From the NCBI RefSeq assembly GCF_014207565.1, contig NZ_JACHGJ010000003.1:47851-111850 (forward strand): a DNA stretch of 64,000 bases, given 5' to 3'. Made by a program: the position numbers and the translations under genes. Position 1 is the stretch's first letter, and each line of letters begins with the position of its first letter. The notes under the pieces were generated by a model that saw only the letters and a program-made list of their open reading frames with translations, did not search any database and was not told the DNA's origin. The DNA comes from Spirochaeta isovalerica. Lineage in GTDB: Bacteria; Spirochaetota; Spirochaetia; DSM-2461. Shown piece after piece: positions 39,176 to 48,135 of this stretch.

Positions 39176-41704
39176 ATGACCGCTTTTACTCCGGATAGTA
39201 AAATTCTCAATGACATTTTTAATAACACGCCCGTTGGAATGTGCATAACGAACGGGAATGGGCTTTACGATTTTGTAAATAGGGCTTATTGCCGGATTTA
39301 CGGGTATGAAGCCGAAGAACTCATCGGCCGCTCTTTCCTGACCGTTGTCCCGGAAGACCAACACAAATTGCTGGAAGATCTTCACAATGATTTTCTGAAA
39401 AACGGGGTAGAAGTTCACGGGGAATGGGAGGTCGTCGACAAAAAAGGGCGGGTTCTCTCCATCATAGCCGATGCCCTCAGGGTGTTCGGCAGCGACGGGA
39501 ATGCCAGGAAAGTCACTTTTGTTATCGATATTACCGAGCTGAAATCGACGGCGGAAAAGCTTCAGGAAAGTAAAGATTTTCTGACTCGGAAAGTATCGGA
39601 GAAAACATCAGAATTGAATGAGATCATCGATCATCTGAAAAATCAGGTGGAACAGCTGTACCGAACGGAAAGTAAGCTCCTGAACATTCGGAAAAACCTG
39701 CAGGATGCTCAGAGGCTGGCCAGACTGGGCAGCTGGGAATGGATTATAGAGCAAAACAGGATTGAATGGTCTGATGAAACATTCCGTATCTTCGGACTGG
39801 ATCCCGATCTTTTTGAAGCCACACTGGAAGCATATTTACAGTCTGTTCACCCCGATGACAGGCAAATGCTGTCAAGTCTTATTGAAAAAACTCTGAAGGA
39901 AAAAGAATCCTATACAATAGAGCACAGGGTCGTTCACTCCGACGGAACTGAATTGACTGTTCAGGGTATGGGACAGGTGGAAGTCGATGAATCGGGAAAA
40001 CCTGTCAGATTTTACGGAACCGTTCAGGATATTACGGATAAAGTCGAAACTGACAGACAAATACGGCGCTTGACCAGAGTCCTTCAGGAAAGCTCCAGTA
40101 TCATTATCATAACCGATGCTGATCGTGTCATCGAATATGTCAACTCTCGCTTTGAAGAGGTCACGGGGTACAGGCCCGATCAGGCGATAGGTCAGAAAGC
40201 CTATCTCTTTACCAGCTATGACAGAACCAGAAGCGATTCTCTGGAGATCTGGAACACCATCTCCACAGGGAACAGCTGGAGAGGCCGTTTTAAAAACCGC
40301 AGGATGAACGGTGAATATTTCTGGGTCGAGGCAACCATCTCTCCGATTCAGGATGAGACGGGAAAAATCACCAATTACCTGGCTATTGAAGATGATATTA
40401 CCTCCATGCTGAAAGCGGAGGAACAGGCAAAGTACCTTACAACTTTCGATAAGACAACGGGTCTCTATAACCGCAGCTCGATAATCGGAATTCTGGAAAA
40501 AAAGATAGTTAAGAAGTCTCCTTTCTCTTTGCTGATGATCGATATCGATGATTTCCGGTTAATTAATGAAAATTATGGACTCCGAGTCGGAGACCTGTAT
40601 TTACAGGCTGTGGTTAAAACTGTGAAAGGAATTGCCGAGAATTGCTGTTCCGGAAAATATCATTTCGGCAGACTGGGTGAAGATGATCTTCTGCTCATTC
40701 TTCCGGAAATTCATAAGGAAATTGGAAACGAAATCAACTCGGCCGTTGAAACTCTCAGAGTCGGAACGGAATCCGTGGAGTCGACAGTCAGCATAGGAGT
40801 GGCCGGCTTCCCTGAAGAGGGGGAAGAGGTTAAAGACCTTTTGACTAAACTGGATATTGCTCTCTACAGAGCGAAGGAGAAAGGCAAGAACCAGTGTCAT
40901 CATTACACTTCTGATGATGACCGGTTGTCGGAAATCCACACTCGTTTTTCTCTGCGCCGGCGTATTCTCGATGCACTTGAAGAGGATCGTTTCGTCATCT
41001 GGTTCCAGCCCATATTGAACCTGGAGAGCAATCAGGTTCACCACTTCGAAGTTCTGGTCAGGATGAAAGAGAAAGATGGATCCATAGCCCTGCCGGGATC
41101 GTTTATACCCGCTGCCGAATCTTTCGGACTTGTCGGGAGCATTGACAGGATCGTCGCGCAGAAAGCCATAGCCTATCAGGCCTTTCTCGCTGGAAAGGGG
41201 ATTCATATTTCTCTGTCCATGAATCTTTCGGGAAAGGATCTTGCCGATGAAAAACTCCTCGGTTTTCTGAAGAATGAAGTTCAGGAAAGCGGCGCCGATC
41301 CGGAGAAAATTGTTTTTGAAATTACGGAGACAGCCGCGATTGAGGATCTTCCCAGAGCCGTGGAGTTCATTGCCAATCTTAAAGAGCTGGGCTGTAAATT
41401 TTCCCTGGATGATTTCGGTGTCGGCTTTACGTCCTTTGTCTATTTAAGGGATCTGAAAGTGGATTTTATTAAAATCGACGGCGCTTTTGTCCGCTCGCTC
41501 TCCAGAAATAAAGACGACCGGACCATCGTCAAGGCTGTCTCCCTGGTCGCAAGGGATATGGGCATAAAGTCTATTGCTGAATTTGTCCAGACCGAAGCGG
41601 ACAAGAAAATCCTCAAAGACCTGGGAGTCGATTTTGTTCAGGGGTACCTGATCGGAAAACCCGATCCTTCACCCCTTAACGTGCTGGGAATTGAACTGGT
41701 ATAG
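39176..41704 (+). CDS. PAS-PAS-PAS-GGDEF-EAL cyclic-di-GMP protein
   Basis: An 842-residue soluble protein. PAS domains at about 8-125, 175-290 and 295-415 are each followed by a PAC-like strand set (FVIDITELK, FYGTVQDITDKV, YLAIEDDITSM); a coiled coil lies between the first two. The GGDEF domain (about 425-580) is degenerate: the active loop reads GEDDL instead of GG(D/E)EF, so it is probably inactive or GTP-sensing. The EAL domain (about 595-835) keeps the key residues: FEVLVRM (EVL variant), MNLSGKDL, FEITETAAIEDL, LDDFGVGFTSF, DFIKIDG, and AEFVQTEADKK. It is therefore likely a phosphodiesterase lowering cyclic-di-GMP, tuned by PAS inputs. The ribosome site is weak. Confidence 0.88.
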   Translation: MTAFTPDSKILNDIFNNTPVGMCITNGNGLYDFVNRAYCRIYGYEAEELIGRSFLTVVPEDQHKLLEDLHNDFLKNGVEVHGEWEVVDKKGRVLSIIADALRVFGSDGNARKVTFVIDITELKSTAEKLQESKDFLTRKVSEKTSELNEIIDHLKNQVEQLYRTESKLLNIRKNLQDAQRLARLGSWEWIIEQNRIEWSDETFRIFGLDPDLFEATLEAYLQSVHPDDRQMLSSLIEKTLKEKESYTIEHRVVHSDGTELTVQGMGQVEVDESGKPVRFYGTVQDITDKVETDRQIRRLTRVLQESSSIIIITDADRVIEYVNSRFEEVTGYRPDQAIGQKAYLFTSYDRTRSDSLEIWNTISTGNSWRGRFKNRRMNGEYFWVEATISPIQDETGKITNYLAIEDDITSMLKAEEQAKYLTTFDKTTGLYNRSSIIGILEKKIVKKSPFSLLMIDIDDFRLINENYGLRVGDLYLQAVVKTVKGIAENCCSGKYHFGRLGEDDLLLILPEIHKEIGNEINSAVETLRVGTESVESTVSIGVAGFPEEGEEVKDLLTKLDIALYRAKEKGKNQCHHYTSDDDRLSEIHTRFSLRRRILDALEEDRFVIWFQPILNLESNQVHHFEVLVRMKEKDGSIALPGSFIPAAESFGLVGSIDRIVAQKAIAYQAFLAGKGIHISLSMNLSGKDLADEKLLGFLKNEVQESGADPEKIVFEITETAAIEDLPRAVEFIANLKELGCKFSLDDFGVGFTSFVYLRDLKVDFIKIDGAFVRSLSRNKDDRTIVKAVSLVARDMGIKSIAEFVQTEADKKILKDLGVDFVQGYLIGKPDPSPLNVLGIELV

Positions 41705-41805
41705 AGTTCCTTCTCTGGAGATCTTTTCCGGGATTGTCATGAATTCAGTTACTGTGCCTGAAAAATTCCTATCGATATACGGGTTGTCAATAAGTTCGTA
41801 CATCC

Positions 41806-41848
41806 GGCATTAATTAGTGCCAAATCGATATATTTTTAATTATGCCAA
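41806..41848. promoter_or_regulatory. Candidate activator-binding repeats upstream of the PTS operon
   Basis: Two direct repeats, TTAATTAGTGCCAA (41810-41823) and TTAATTATGCCAA (41836-41848), start 26 bases apart. The first lies inside an imperfect 16-bp palindrome, GGCATTAATTAGTGCC (41806-41821). The position, about 190-230 bases before the EIICB start and upstream of the leader hairpins, fits sites for the MtlR-type activator encoded at the end of the operon; that link is inference. Confidence 0.45.
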
Positions 41849-41905
41849 TAAAAAATTAGTAAAACTTTCTCATTTCAGGAACCGGCGTGATAATGAAACA
41901 TCAAT

Positions 41906-42008
41906 AAGAATCTCCGTCCCGGAGTATTCTTGTTCGGATAGGTTGCGGCGTTGCCGCGTTATATACAGGGCCTGCATTCCCGATGTCAGAACATCGGGGA
42001 TGAAGGCC
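41906..42008 (+). promoter_or_regulatory. Structured leader of the PTS operon: three consecutive hairpins
   Basis: Hairpin 1: 41906-41916 with 41920-41931 (11 bp, one bulge, 3-base loop). Hairpin 2: GCGGC 41945-41949 with GCCGC 41953-41957. Hairpin 3: 41969-41986 with 41991-42008, 18 bp with one mismatch and one wobble, and a four-base loop. None is followed by a U-run. The last ends 27 bases before the EIICB start, just before GAGGTG. Together with the repeats at 41806 this fills the 331-base gap. Confidence 0.6.
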
Positions 42009-42035
42009 ACCCGAATAAAACAGAGGTGTTAAAAC

Positions 42036-43448
42036 ATGAGTACAACACAAAGTGATTCTATGGCTCTCAACGGAGCCGCGTCAGGAACCGCTTCTTTCAG
42101 AGCCGGTTTACAGAGATTCGGCCGATTCGTCAGCGGTATGATTATGCCCATTATCGGTGCGTTCATCGCCTGGGGTCTTATCACGACGCTTTTCATTCCC
42201 ACGGGATGGATTCCCAATGAAAAGCTTTCTTCTCTCGTAGGTCCGATGATTACCTACCTTCTTCCTCTTCTGATCGGTTTCACTGCCGGTAAACAGGTTT
42301 GGGGAGTCCGTGGTGGTGTTATCGGTGCTATTGCAACAATGGGCGTTATCGTCGGTGCCGATATTCCGATGTTCATCGGAGCTATGCTGATCGGTCCTTT
42401 CGCTGCATGGGTAATGAAAAAATCCGACAAGCTGGTTGAAGGTAAAGTGCCTGTCGGATTTGAAATGTTAGTTGATAACTTTTCCCTCGGAATCCTCGGA
42501 ATGTTGATCGCGCTCCTCGGATACGTCGTTATCGGTCCGGTTATCAGTGCTATTGTAGCAGTTATCCAGGGTGGAGTTCAATTCATCGTAGACATCAAAG
42601 CTCTTCCTTTGATCTCTCTCTTTATCGAACCGGGTAAAGTTCTTTTCCTCAACAATGCTATAAACCACGGGATTCTGAGTCCTCTCGGCATACAGCAGGT
42701 TCAGGAATCCGGCAAGTCCATTATGTTCCTTCTGGAAACTAACCCCGGACCCGGTCTCGGCATACTGCTGGCTTACTGGCTGTTCTCCAAGGGAAATATC
42801 AAAGCTTCCGCACCCGGCGCCATCATCATCCATTTCTTCGGCGGTATCCATGAGATCTACTTCCCCTATATTCTGATGAAACCGATCCTCATTCTCGCCG
42901 CTATGGGTGGTGGAATGGCTGGTGTTCTCACCAACATGCTCCTCGGATCCGGTGCTGTTGCCGCTCCTTCTCCCGGCAGTATCTTCGCCTTGCTGGCTAT
43001 GTCTCCCAAAGGCGGACATCTGTCCATTCTTATGGGGGTTATCGTAGCGACAGCTGTTTCCTTTGTCATCGCCATGCCTTTTGTTAAGAGATCGGCCGAT
43101 CAGTTCGAAGATGAAGCTCTCGATGAAGCTAAAGATTCTGTTAAGTCTCTGAAAGCTTCAGGACCTATCACAAAAGTGCTTTTCGCCTGTGATGCCGGAA
43201 TGGGTTCAAGCGCCATGGGTGCCAACAAACTGACGAAACTGCTGAAAGCGGAAAACATGGATATCAAGGTCGAGCATTGCTCTGTAGATGATATTCCCAG
43301 AAACGCGCAGCTGGTTATCTGTCACCGCGACCTGGCTGAGAGAGTCAAACTCTCCGGTACAAAAGCGCAGTGCATCAGCGTCACCAATCTGGTGAATGCC
43401 CCTGAGTACAAAGAAGTTGTACAGATGGTTGTAGATAGCCATAAATAA
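42036..43448 (+). CDS. mtlA: Mannitol-class PTS enzyme IICB
   Basis: A 470-residue membrane transporter. About 15-350 is EIIC of the mannitol class (FGRFVSGMIMPIIGAFIAWGLIT, the GGIHEIYFPY motif with the substrate Glu, NPGPGLG). About 380-470 is EIIB with the phospho-cysteine in LFACDAGMGSSAMGA. The EIIA domain that is fused in E. coli MtlA is missing here and is encoded by the next gene. It takes up and phosphorylates a hexitol or related sugar. The class match is firm; the actual substrate is not, because the pathway genes downstream are not those of standard mannitol use. Confidence 0.9.
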   Translation: MSTTQSDSMALNGAASGTASFRAGLQRFGRFVSGMIMPIIGAFIAWGLITTLFIPTGWIPNEKLSSLVGPMITYLLPLLIGFTAGKQVWGVRGGVIGAIATMGVIVGADIPMFIGAMLIGPFAAWVMKKSDKLVEGKVPVGFEMLVDNFSLGILGMLIALLGYVVIGPVISAIVAVIQGGVQFIVDIKALPLISLFIEPGKVLFLNNAINHGILSPLGIQQVQESGKSIMFLLETNPGPGLGILLAYWLFSKGNIKASAPGAIIIHFFGGIHEIYFPYILMKPILILAAMGGGMAGVLTNMLLGSGAVAAPSPGSIFALLAMSPKGGHLSILMGVIVATAVSFVIAMPFVKRSADQFEDEALDEAKDSVKSLKASGPITKVLFACDAGMGSSAMGANKLTKLLKAENMDIKVEHCSVDDIPRNAQLVICHRDLAERVKLSGTKAQCISVTNLVNAPEYKEVVQMVVDSHK

Positions 43449-43457
43449 TTCTTGATA

Positions 43458-43491
43458 AAAAGGGGGGATGCATGGCATCAGACCCCCTTTT
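43458..43491 (+). other. Intercistronic hairpin between EIICB and EIIA
   Basis: AAAAGGGGG (43458-43466) pairs with CCCCCTTTT (43483-43491), a 9-bp stem with a 16-base loop. It could be a leaky terminator or an RNA-processing or stability element that sets a higher level of the first gene. Confidence 0.6.
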
Positions 43492-43518
43492 ACTCTCAGC
43501 GATATAAGGAGATTACCA

Positions 43519-43977
43519 GTGGGATTCACAGATTACATTGTTAAAAAGAAAGCTGTAATTTGTGCCCTTGATGTAGTCAGCTGGGAAGACGCCATCAGAA
43601 AAGGTGGACGGATTCTGGTTGATAAGGGTGCAGCGACGGAAGAATACCTGGATAACATAGTGAGAAAATGTAAGGAAAACGGTCCTTACATCGTCATCGC
43701 GCCGGGTATTGCCATGCCCCATGCTAGACCGGAAGAAGGCGCACTGGCTCTGGGATACGGAATCGTGACACTGAAAAATCCGGTTGTCTTCAACGATCCG
43801 GATAATGATCCCGTGAGCCTGCTCATATTTATGGCGGCTCCCAGCGTAAAAGAACACAACGAGGTGGCGGTCAGTCAGATCGCCGACCTCTGTGACGATG
43901 AAGAGGCGGTGGAGCAGATTATCGCCGCTTCTTCGGTAGAAGACATAATTGACATATTGATAAATCAGGGGTTTTGA
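43519..43977 (+). CDS. PTS enzyme IIA, fructose/mannitol family
   Basis: I start at the GTG at 43519, seven bases after AAGGAG. The product is 152 residues. The phospho-histidine lies in GIAMPHARPEEGA (about residue 68), the standard position for the PTS_EIIA_2 fold. FMAAPSVKEHNEVAVSQIADL follows, with a second conserved His. It passes phosphate from HPr to the EIIB cysteine of the preceding gene. Its stop codon directly precedes the start of the dehydrogenase gene. Confidence 0.88.
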   Translation: MGFTDYIVKKKAVICALDVVSWEDAIRKGGRILVDKGAATEEYLDNIVRKCKENGPYIVIAPGIAMPHARPEEGALALGYGIVTLKNPVVFNDPDNDPVSLLIFMAAPSVKEHNEVAVSQIADLCDDEEAVEQIIAASSVEDIIDILINQGF

Positions 43978-45237
43978 ATGAAGACCAAAGCGGTTCGGTT
44001 ATACGGCAAAATGGATTTACGTCTCGAGGAATTCGAACTTCCCGAAATAAAAGATGACGAAATCCTGGTCAAGGTCTCGGCGGACAGCCTCTGCATGAGT
44101 TCCTATAAAGCGGCGAAACTGGGCGAGGACCACAAAAGAGTCCCCGACGATGTCGCCGACAATCCGATTATTATCGGCCATGAACTTTCCGGCGAAATCG
44201 TTCAGATCGGAGAGAAATGGCAGGGAAAATACAAGGCGGGAGAGAAATTCTCTCTTCAGCCTGCCATTAATTACAAAGGATCGATGGATTCTCCCGGGTA
44301 TTCCTATAAATACTGCGGCGGCGACGCCACATACATGATACTTCCTCCGGAAGTGATGATCATGAACTGTCTTCTTCCCTACAGAGGGGAGGGGTATTTC
44401 AACGCGGCTCTTTCCGAGCCATATTCCTGTGTTATCGGTGCCTGCCGTTCCCTATACAGGACGGACAGACAGAAGCACATTCATTATCTGGGTATCAAAG
44501 AAGGCGGCAGGATGGCCATTCTCGGAGGATGCGGTCCCATGGGACTGGCGGCGATCGATTACGCCCTCGCCGGAGAATTCCGCCCCAGACAGCTGATTGT
44601 AACGGATCTCGATAATCAGAGGCTCCAGAGGGCCCAGTCCATTTTCGGACCCATAGCGGAAAAGAGGGGCATTTCCCTTCTCTTTATCAATTCAGGCGAA
44701 TTGGATAATCCCCATCAGTTCATTATGCGGCTTACGGAAAACGAAGGCTTTGACGATATGCTCGTCATGGTTCCCTTTGCGGACGCTCTCGAGCTGGGCG
44801 AAAGCCTTCTGGGCTTCAACGGCTGCATGAATTTTTTCGCGGGACCGACTGATGAAAAGTTTTCTGCAAGATTGAACTACTACGATGTACACTATACAGA
44901 GAAACATATAATCGGAACGACAGGTGGTAATGTCGACGATATGACGGAAGCCCTGGAGCTGATGGAAAGCGGTCTGCTTTCTCCGGAAGTTCTGGTCACC
45001 CATATCGGAGGGCTCGATGCCGTAGCGGAAGCCACTCTGAATCTGCCCGCGATACCGGGAGGCAAGAAACTGATCTATACGGGGCTGTCTCTCCCTCTCA
45101 CCGCTCTGAATGATCTTCCCGAACTGGCGGAGAATTCCCGGCTGTTCAAAGAACTGGCGGAGATTGTAAAGAGAAACAACGGGCTCTGGAGTGTCGAGGC
45201 GGAAAATTACCTCCTGGAAAATGGAGAAAAGATCTGA
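43978..45237 (+). CDS. Zinc-type dehydrogenase, L-sorbose-1-phosphate reductase (SorE)-like
   Basis: A 419-residue medium-chain dehydrogenase. The N-terminal zinc-domain region has SLCMSSYKAAKLGEDHKRVPDDVADNPIIIGHELSGEI, and the Rossmann part has ILGGCGPMGLAAIDYAL. NFFAGPTDEKFSARLNYYDVHYTEKHIIGTTGGNVDDM and the ending GGKKLIYTGLSLPL match SorE of Klebsiella as I remember it; that enzyme interconverts sorbose 1-phosphate and glucitol 6-phosphate. It probably acts on the phosphorylated product of the PTS. It starts immediately after the EIIA stop. Without assays, the substrate could be another hexitol or ketose phosphate. Confidence 0.8.
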   Translation: MKTKAVRLYGKMDLRLEEFELPEIKDDEILVKVSADSLCMSSYKAAKLGEDHKRVPDDVADNPIIIGHELSGEIVQIGEKWQGKYKAGEKFSLQPAINYKGSMDSPGYSYKYCGGDATYMILPPEVMIMNCLLPYRGEGYFNAALSEPYSCVIGACRSLYRTDRQKHIHYLGIKEGGRMAILGGCGPMGLAAIDYALAGEFRPRQLIVTDLDNQRLQRAQSIFGPIAEKRGISLLFINSGELDNPHQFIMRLTENEGFDDMLVMVPFADALELGESLLGFNGCMNFFAGPTDEKFSARLNYYDVHYTEKHIIGTTGGNVDDMTEALELMESGLLSPEVLVTHIGGLDAVAEATLNLPAIPGGKKLIYTGLSLPLTALNDLPELAENSRLFKELAEIVKRNNGLWSVEAENYLLENGEKI

Positions 45238-46146
45238 ATGCATAACAGTCAACCCGGATTTCTAACGGTAGGCCTCAGTCCGGCCATTCAAAAAACTGTG
45301 GTTTTCGACACTTTATATGAAGGCGAAGTGAACCGGAGCGAACAATACTATCTGGATGCGGCGGGAAAAGCGGTCAATGTCTGCCGGGTTCTGACCCAGG
45401 CCGGTGAAGAGGCTTCCTGTCTCACTATTGCCGGCAAGGAGAACCGGGTTCTCTTTGAAGATCTCTGCTCACGGGATTTTCTCCATCTTTCGACTGTGGA
45501 AACAGCGGGACGGGTCCGAACCTGTACGACACTGCTCAACATGGAAAACAACAGTTGTACGGAACTCGTTGTCAATGAGCCTGAAGAGGTCTCCCCCGAA
45601 GAGGAGGAGGTCCTGAAAAAATCTTTTCTCCGGAGGATGAAAGAGGACTTCAGATGCCTGATTATCAGCGGCAGCCGGGCAAGGGGGTTTTCGGGTGAGA
45701 TCATCCCCTTTCTGGTGCGGACGGCGAAAGAAAAAGGGTTGACTGTTATTGCCGATTACAGAGGAACCGATCTTCTGGGATCTTTTATTTCCCGGAAGAT
45801 AAGGCCCGATTACATTAAAATCAATGAACAGGAGTTCTTCCAGACCTTCCCGGAGTACAGTGATATTAGCCGGGGGATAAAAGAGGTTTCGGAAAAATAC
45901 GACTGTTCTTTCATTATATCCCGGGGAGCTTTATCCACGCTTATCGCGGAAAGGGGAGCGCTGTCGGAAGTCGACAGCAAACTGATCGATGCGGTCAACC
46001 CCATCGGATGCGGAGATTCCATGACAGCCGGAATGGCTCAGGGTATTCTCGAGGGTCTTTCGCTCAGAGAGGCAGTAGAACGGGGACGCGATTACGCCAC
46101 CCGAAACGCACTCAGCATACATCCGGGATGGATATTAGAAGACTAG
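45238..46146 (+). CDS. PfkB-family sugar-phosphate kinase (1-phosphofructokinase / tagatose-6-phosphate kinase type)
   Basis: A 302-residue ribokinase-fold enzyme. VNRSEQYYLDAAGKAVNVCRVL is the sugar-binding start, GSRARGFS is in the middle, and the catalytic loop is NPIGCGDSMTAGMAQGI, with the catalytic Asp and Cys in place of the usual Ala of GAGD. It would add the second phosphate to give a hexose bisphosphate that aldolase can split. It starts at the base after the dehydrogenase stop, so translation is coupled. Confidence 0.85.
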   Translation: MHNSQPGFLTVGLSPAIQKTVVFDTLYEGEVNRSEQYYLDAAGKAVNVCRVLTQAGEEASCLTIAGKENRVLFEDLCSRDFLHLSTVETAGRVRTCTTLLNMENNSCTELVVNEPEEVSPEEEEVLKKSFLRRMKEDFRCLIISGSRARGFSGEIIPFLVRTAKEKGLTVIADYRGTDLLGSFISRKIRPDYIKINEQEFFQTFPEYSDISRGIKEVSEKYDCSFIISRGALSTLIAERGALSEVDSKLIDAVNPIGCGDSMTAGMAQGILEGLSLREAVERGRDYATRNALSIHPGWILED

Positions 46147-46157
46147 GAGTAGAAAAT

Positions 46158-46418
46158 ATGGTTCAGGAAACAATTGTTATCAGCAATCCCACGGGACTGC
46201 ATACAAGACCGGCGAAACAAGTCGTATCGGAAGCGAAAAAATTTGAAAGTGATATTACTATCAAATTCGGAGAGAAGGAAGCCAATGTGAAAAGCCTTCT
46301 CAAACTGATGAAACTGGGGATCAGCCAGAATCACAGTATCGATATTGTCTGCGATGGTGCTGATGAAGCGGACGCCCTCGCCCATATGAAGAATTTTATT
46401 CTCAATCTGGAGGGCTGA
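46158..46418 (+). CDS. ptsH: HPr phosphocarrier dedicated to this PTS
   Basis: An 86-residue protein started at the ATG at 46158 behind TAGGAGT. The active histidine is in NPTGLHTRPAKQ (about residue 15), and a serine in the position of regulatory Ser46 sits in VKSLLKLMKLG (about 46). The fold and length are those of HPr. It lies between the PfkB kinase and Enzyme I genes, making this operon self-sufficient for phosphate transfer. Confidence 0.9.
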   Translation: MVQETIVISNPTGLHTRPAKQVVSEAKKFESDITIKFGEKEANVKSLLKLMKLGISQNHSIDIVCDGADEADALAHMKNFILNLEG

Positions 46419-46419
46419 T

Positions 46420-48135
46420 ATGAACGGATTAGCCGTTTCCGGCGGAATTTCTTTCGGAAAAGCCTTCCTCCTCGATTCGGGAGCCAGCGTCAGCTGCAGG
46501 GGTATCTCCGTTGAACAGATAGACGGGGAAATGAAACGATTTCTCGAAGGGCGAGACAGGGCCGCAGTAAACCTGGAGAAACTGATTGAAAAGGTCAGAA
46601 CCGAAATGGGCGATGATAAAGCCGAGATATTTGAAGGGCATCTTGAAATCCTCACATCCGACGATGTGGAGGAGGGAGTCAGGGAAATCATCGTGGAGCA
46701 GAAAGTCTGTGCGGAAAAAGCCGCTGAGATATTTGCCGAAGACAACGCCAGGGAAATGGAAGAACTGGATGACGAGTATTTCCGTGAGAGGGGGCAGGAT
46801 TTCCGCGATATCGGACAGCAGCTGATTAAAGGAATTCTGAATATAAATCCCGATGAAAGGACGCTTCCCGATCAGGCTGTCGTTATGGGAGAAGAACTAT
46901 CGCCATCCCAGACGGCATCGCTGGATATGTCCAGGGTGAAAGGTCTGATTGTCAAAACAGGCGGGAAAAATTCCCATGCGGCCATTATCGCCAGATCCCT
47001 TGAAATCCCCGCTCTGATTATGCCCGAACTGGATTTTGCCGAACATGTCAAAAACAACGATATTGTTTATGTCGATGGTGAATCCGGCGAGCTCTGGGTC
47101 AATCCCGATGAAAAAACCATCGAGTCCCTGAAAAGAAAAGAAGAAAAACTGGAGAAGGAGAAAGAAGAACTTCTCACTCTCCTCGATGAGCCTTCGGCTA
47201 CAAAAGACGGACATCCTGTGGGATTGTATGCCAATGTGGGCGGAACCTTCGATATCGGTAATGCGGTCCGTTACAAAGCCGACGGCATCGGTCTTTTCAG
47301 GACCGAATTTCTCTTTATGGAAACCATGTCCAGCCCGACTCTGGCCCGGCAGACCGAAGTTTACCAGCATGCCGTCGAGTCTCTCGGCGGCAGGAATGTC
47401 ATAATCAGGCTGCTCGATACGGGAGCCGATAAGCCGCTTCCCTACTGGCCGCTGCCCCGGGAGGAAAACCCCTTCCTGGGAATCCGGGGAATCCGGCTTC
47501 TTTTTCAGAAAGAGGACATTCTCAGAACCCAGATCCAGGCACTTCTTCAGGCTTCCAAATCGGGACCTGTGGGGATGATGATTCCCATGATCGGATCCCT
47601 CAAGCCCATTGAAAGGGTCAGAGCTCTGGTGGAAGAGGAAAAACTGGCTCTCGGATGGACTGAGGCTGAAAATCTTATGCTCGGCGTCATGATCGAGACA
47701 CCGGCGGCCGTGCAGCTGATTAAGGAAATTCTCGATATCGTGGATTTCGTCAGCATCGGAACCAACGATTTGACACAGTATATGCTGGCGGCTGACAGAG
47801 GGAATCCCTCTATGACCGATTATTACGATGAATTTCATCCTGCGGTTCTCCGCTCCATAGCCCATGTCATCAAACAGGCGGGGAAGAAGGCTAAACTGAA
47901 CGGGATCTGCGGCGAGCTGGCCGGCAATCCTCTGGCCCTGCCTTTTTTCGTGGGACTTGGTGTCGACGAGCTCAGCACCAATGCTTCATCCATTTTAAAA
48001 CTGAAAAAGATACTTCGCGAGATCGACTTTACCGAGGCAGAAAATCTGGTCGAAGAAATCCTGAGGATTCCTACCTCCGAAGGAATACGCATGAGACTTC
48101 ACCGGTTTCTTGCAGAAAGGGATCTGCTGAAGTGA
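46420..48135 (+). CDS. ptsI: PTS enzyme I
   Basis: A 571-residue phosphoenolpyruvate-protein phosphotransferase, normal length. The N-terminal HPr-binding helical domain is followed by the swivelling His domain with GGKNSHAAIIARSLEIPAL (phospho-His). The PEP-binding barrel has GIGLFRTEFLFM, RLLDTGADKPL, NPFLGIRGIR, VSIGTNDLTQY and GICGELAGNP with the conserved Cys/Glu region. It begins two bases after the ptsH stop. It phosphorylates HPr from PEP. Its last codons overlap the GTG start of the activator gene by four bases. Confidence 0.95.
   Translation: MNGLAVSGGISFGKAFLLDSGASVSCRGISVEQIDGEMKRFLEGRDRAAVNLEKLIEKVRTEMGDDKAEIFEGHLEILTSDDVEEGVREIIVEQKVCAEKAAEIFAEDNAREMEELDDEYFRERGQDFRDIGQQLIKGILNINPDERTLPDQAVVMGEELSPSQTASLDMSRVKGLIVKTGGKNSHAAIIARSLEIPALIMPELDFAEHVKNNDIVYVDGESGELWVNPDEKTIESLKRKEEKLEKEKEELLTLLDEPSATKDGHPVGLYANVGGTFDIGNAVRYKADGIGLFRTEFLFMETMSSPTLARQTEVYQHAVESLGGRNVIIRLLDTGADKPLPYWPLPREENPFLGIRGIRLLFQKEDILRTQIQALLQASKSGPVGMMIPMIGSLKPIERVRALVEEEKLALGWTEAENLMLGVMIETPAAVQLIKEILDIVDFVSIGTNDLTQYMLAADRGNPSMTDYYDEFHPAVLRSIAHVIKQAGKKAKLNGICGELAGNPLALPFFVGLGVDELSTNASSILKLKKILREIDFTEAENLVEEILRIPTSEGIRMRLHRFLAERDLLK

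Noticed and set aside
41817..42032. 71-codon frame in the PTS leader
   Set aside because: Basic, cysteine-containing nonsense across stable hairpins; no ribosome site. The hairpins explain the sequence better.
46897..47865. Minus-strand frame of 322 codons opposite ptsI
   Set aside because: Antisense to a fully conserved Enzyme I; no motif or start signal.
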